Source: Burhinus oedicnemus
Lineage: Eukaryota; Chordata; Aves; Charadriiformes; Burhinidae
Length of the DNA: 64,000 nt
NCBI GenBank assembly: GCA_008921705.1
Contig: VFFE01007583.1
Coordinates: 1,993,496-2,057,495 of the forward strand
Reading direction: 5' to 3'
A program made the translations under genes and the position numbers. Shown here piece by piece: positions 63,797 to 64,000 of this stretch. The number at the start of each line of letters is the position of its first letter. Position 1 is the stretch's first letter. Under the pieces are notes generated by a model that did no database searches, was not told where the DNA came from, and worked only from the letters and a program-made list of their open reading frames with translations.

Positions 63797-64000
63797 GAGA
63801 TAAAAAAATCAGATGTAGGAAGGGATGATTGGAGAAGATGTGTTATAGATCTGGTGGCAGAACATGCAAGATATAGAGCACTCCAAAGAGTTAGGACGTG
63901 TAGAGTAAAATGAATAATACAAATTTAGTAACATAAAAAATGAAATAGCGGTATTTGTACCATGACAGAGAAAATGCATATTTCATCATTAAAAAGAAGA

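Larger units (their letters stand above)
58801..64000. other. Unique sequence with a cluster of short open frames, no recognised gene
   Basis: Five frames of 60-123 codons fall between 59212 and 60503 on both strands, in sequence with a few more CpGs than the flanks (about ten between 59881 and 60420). None shows a family motif. A 19-bp tandem duplication lies at 61469-61506 and a hairpin at 61292-61317. Two octamer motifs lie at 63747 and 63789. The rest is AT-rich and featureless. Confidence 0.45.

Noticed and set aside
1..64000. CRISPR array, bacterial operon, prophage or biosynthetic cluster
   Set aside because: No regularly spaced identical repeats, no dense coding and no ribosome-binding-site organisation. 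The repeats are those of a vertebrate nuclear genome.

Overview
The window looks like AT-rich, gene-poor nuclear DNA from a bird. The evidence is its repeats. There are three separate CR1-type LINE copies: 5'-truncated, with reverse-transcriptase homology and ATTCT-type 3' ends. There are also at least three LTR copies of endogenous retroviruses of the kinds common in avian genomes. I cannot name the species. I found no host protein-coding gene, no exon I could defend and no rRNA or tRNA. Nearly all open frames are under 135 codons and look like chance; the two exceptions (153 and 196 codons) are CR1 reverse-transcriptase remnants. The segment is best read as intergenic or deep intronic sequence.

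Layout. 1-7.5 kb: unique AT-rich DNA with one RFX-type X-box-like site near 4.15 kb. 7.5-8.3 kb: an old, decayed CR1 in which a (GT)n microsatellite has grown. 9.4-10.3 kb: a degraded LTR-like repeat with three imperfect tandem units. 13.6-15.75 kb: a GC-richer block of unknown origin, possibly an old LTR element. 18.5 kb: a strong short hairpin. 19.8-20.3 kb: a solo ERV LTR. 20.77-21.09 kb: a small element with hAT-like terminal inverted repeats. 25.2-26.9 kb: the 3' end of a minus-strand ERV (LTR, polypurine tract, internal remnant) split by a minus-strand CR1. 31.7-32.8 kb: a plus-strand CR1 with a broken reverse transcriptase. 35.8 kb: a hexanucleotide microsatellite with two unit variants. 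45.4-46.0 kb: an LTR of a second family. 50.0 kb: a 15-bp minisatellite. 58.4-58.8 kb: a possible degraded LTR-like segment with repeated ATTCATCCAC words. The rest is unique AT-rich sequence.

There is no operon or pathway here. The window's history is one of layered insertions (CR1, ERV, hAT-like) into neutral DNA, followed by decay and microsatellite growth. Every reverse-transcriptase frame is broken by a stop, a frameshift or loss of a catalytic residue. I found no convincing undescribed system. The best leads are the nested CR1-in-ERV locus, the hAT-like element, three compact hairpins and a 53-nt donor/acceptor pair in a small CpG cluster at 30.6 kb.
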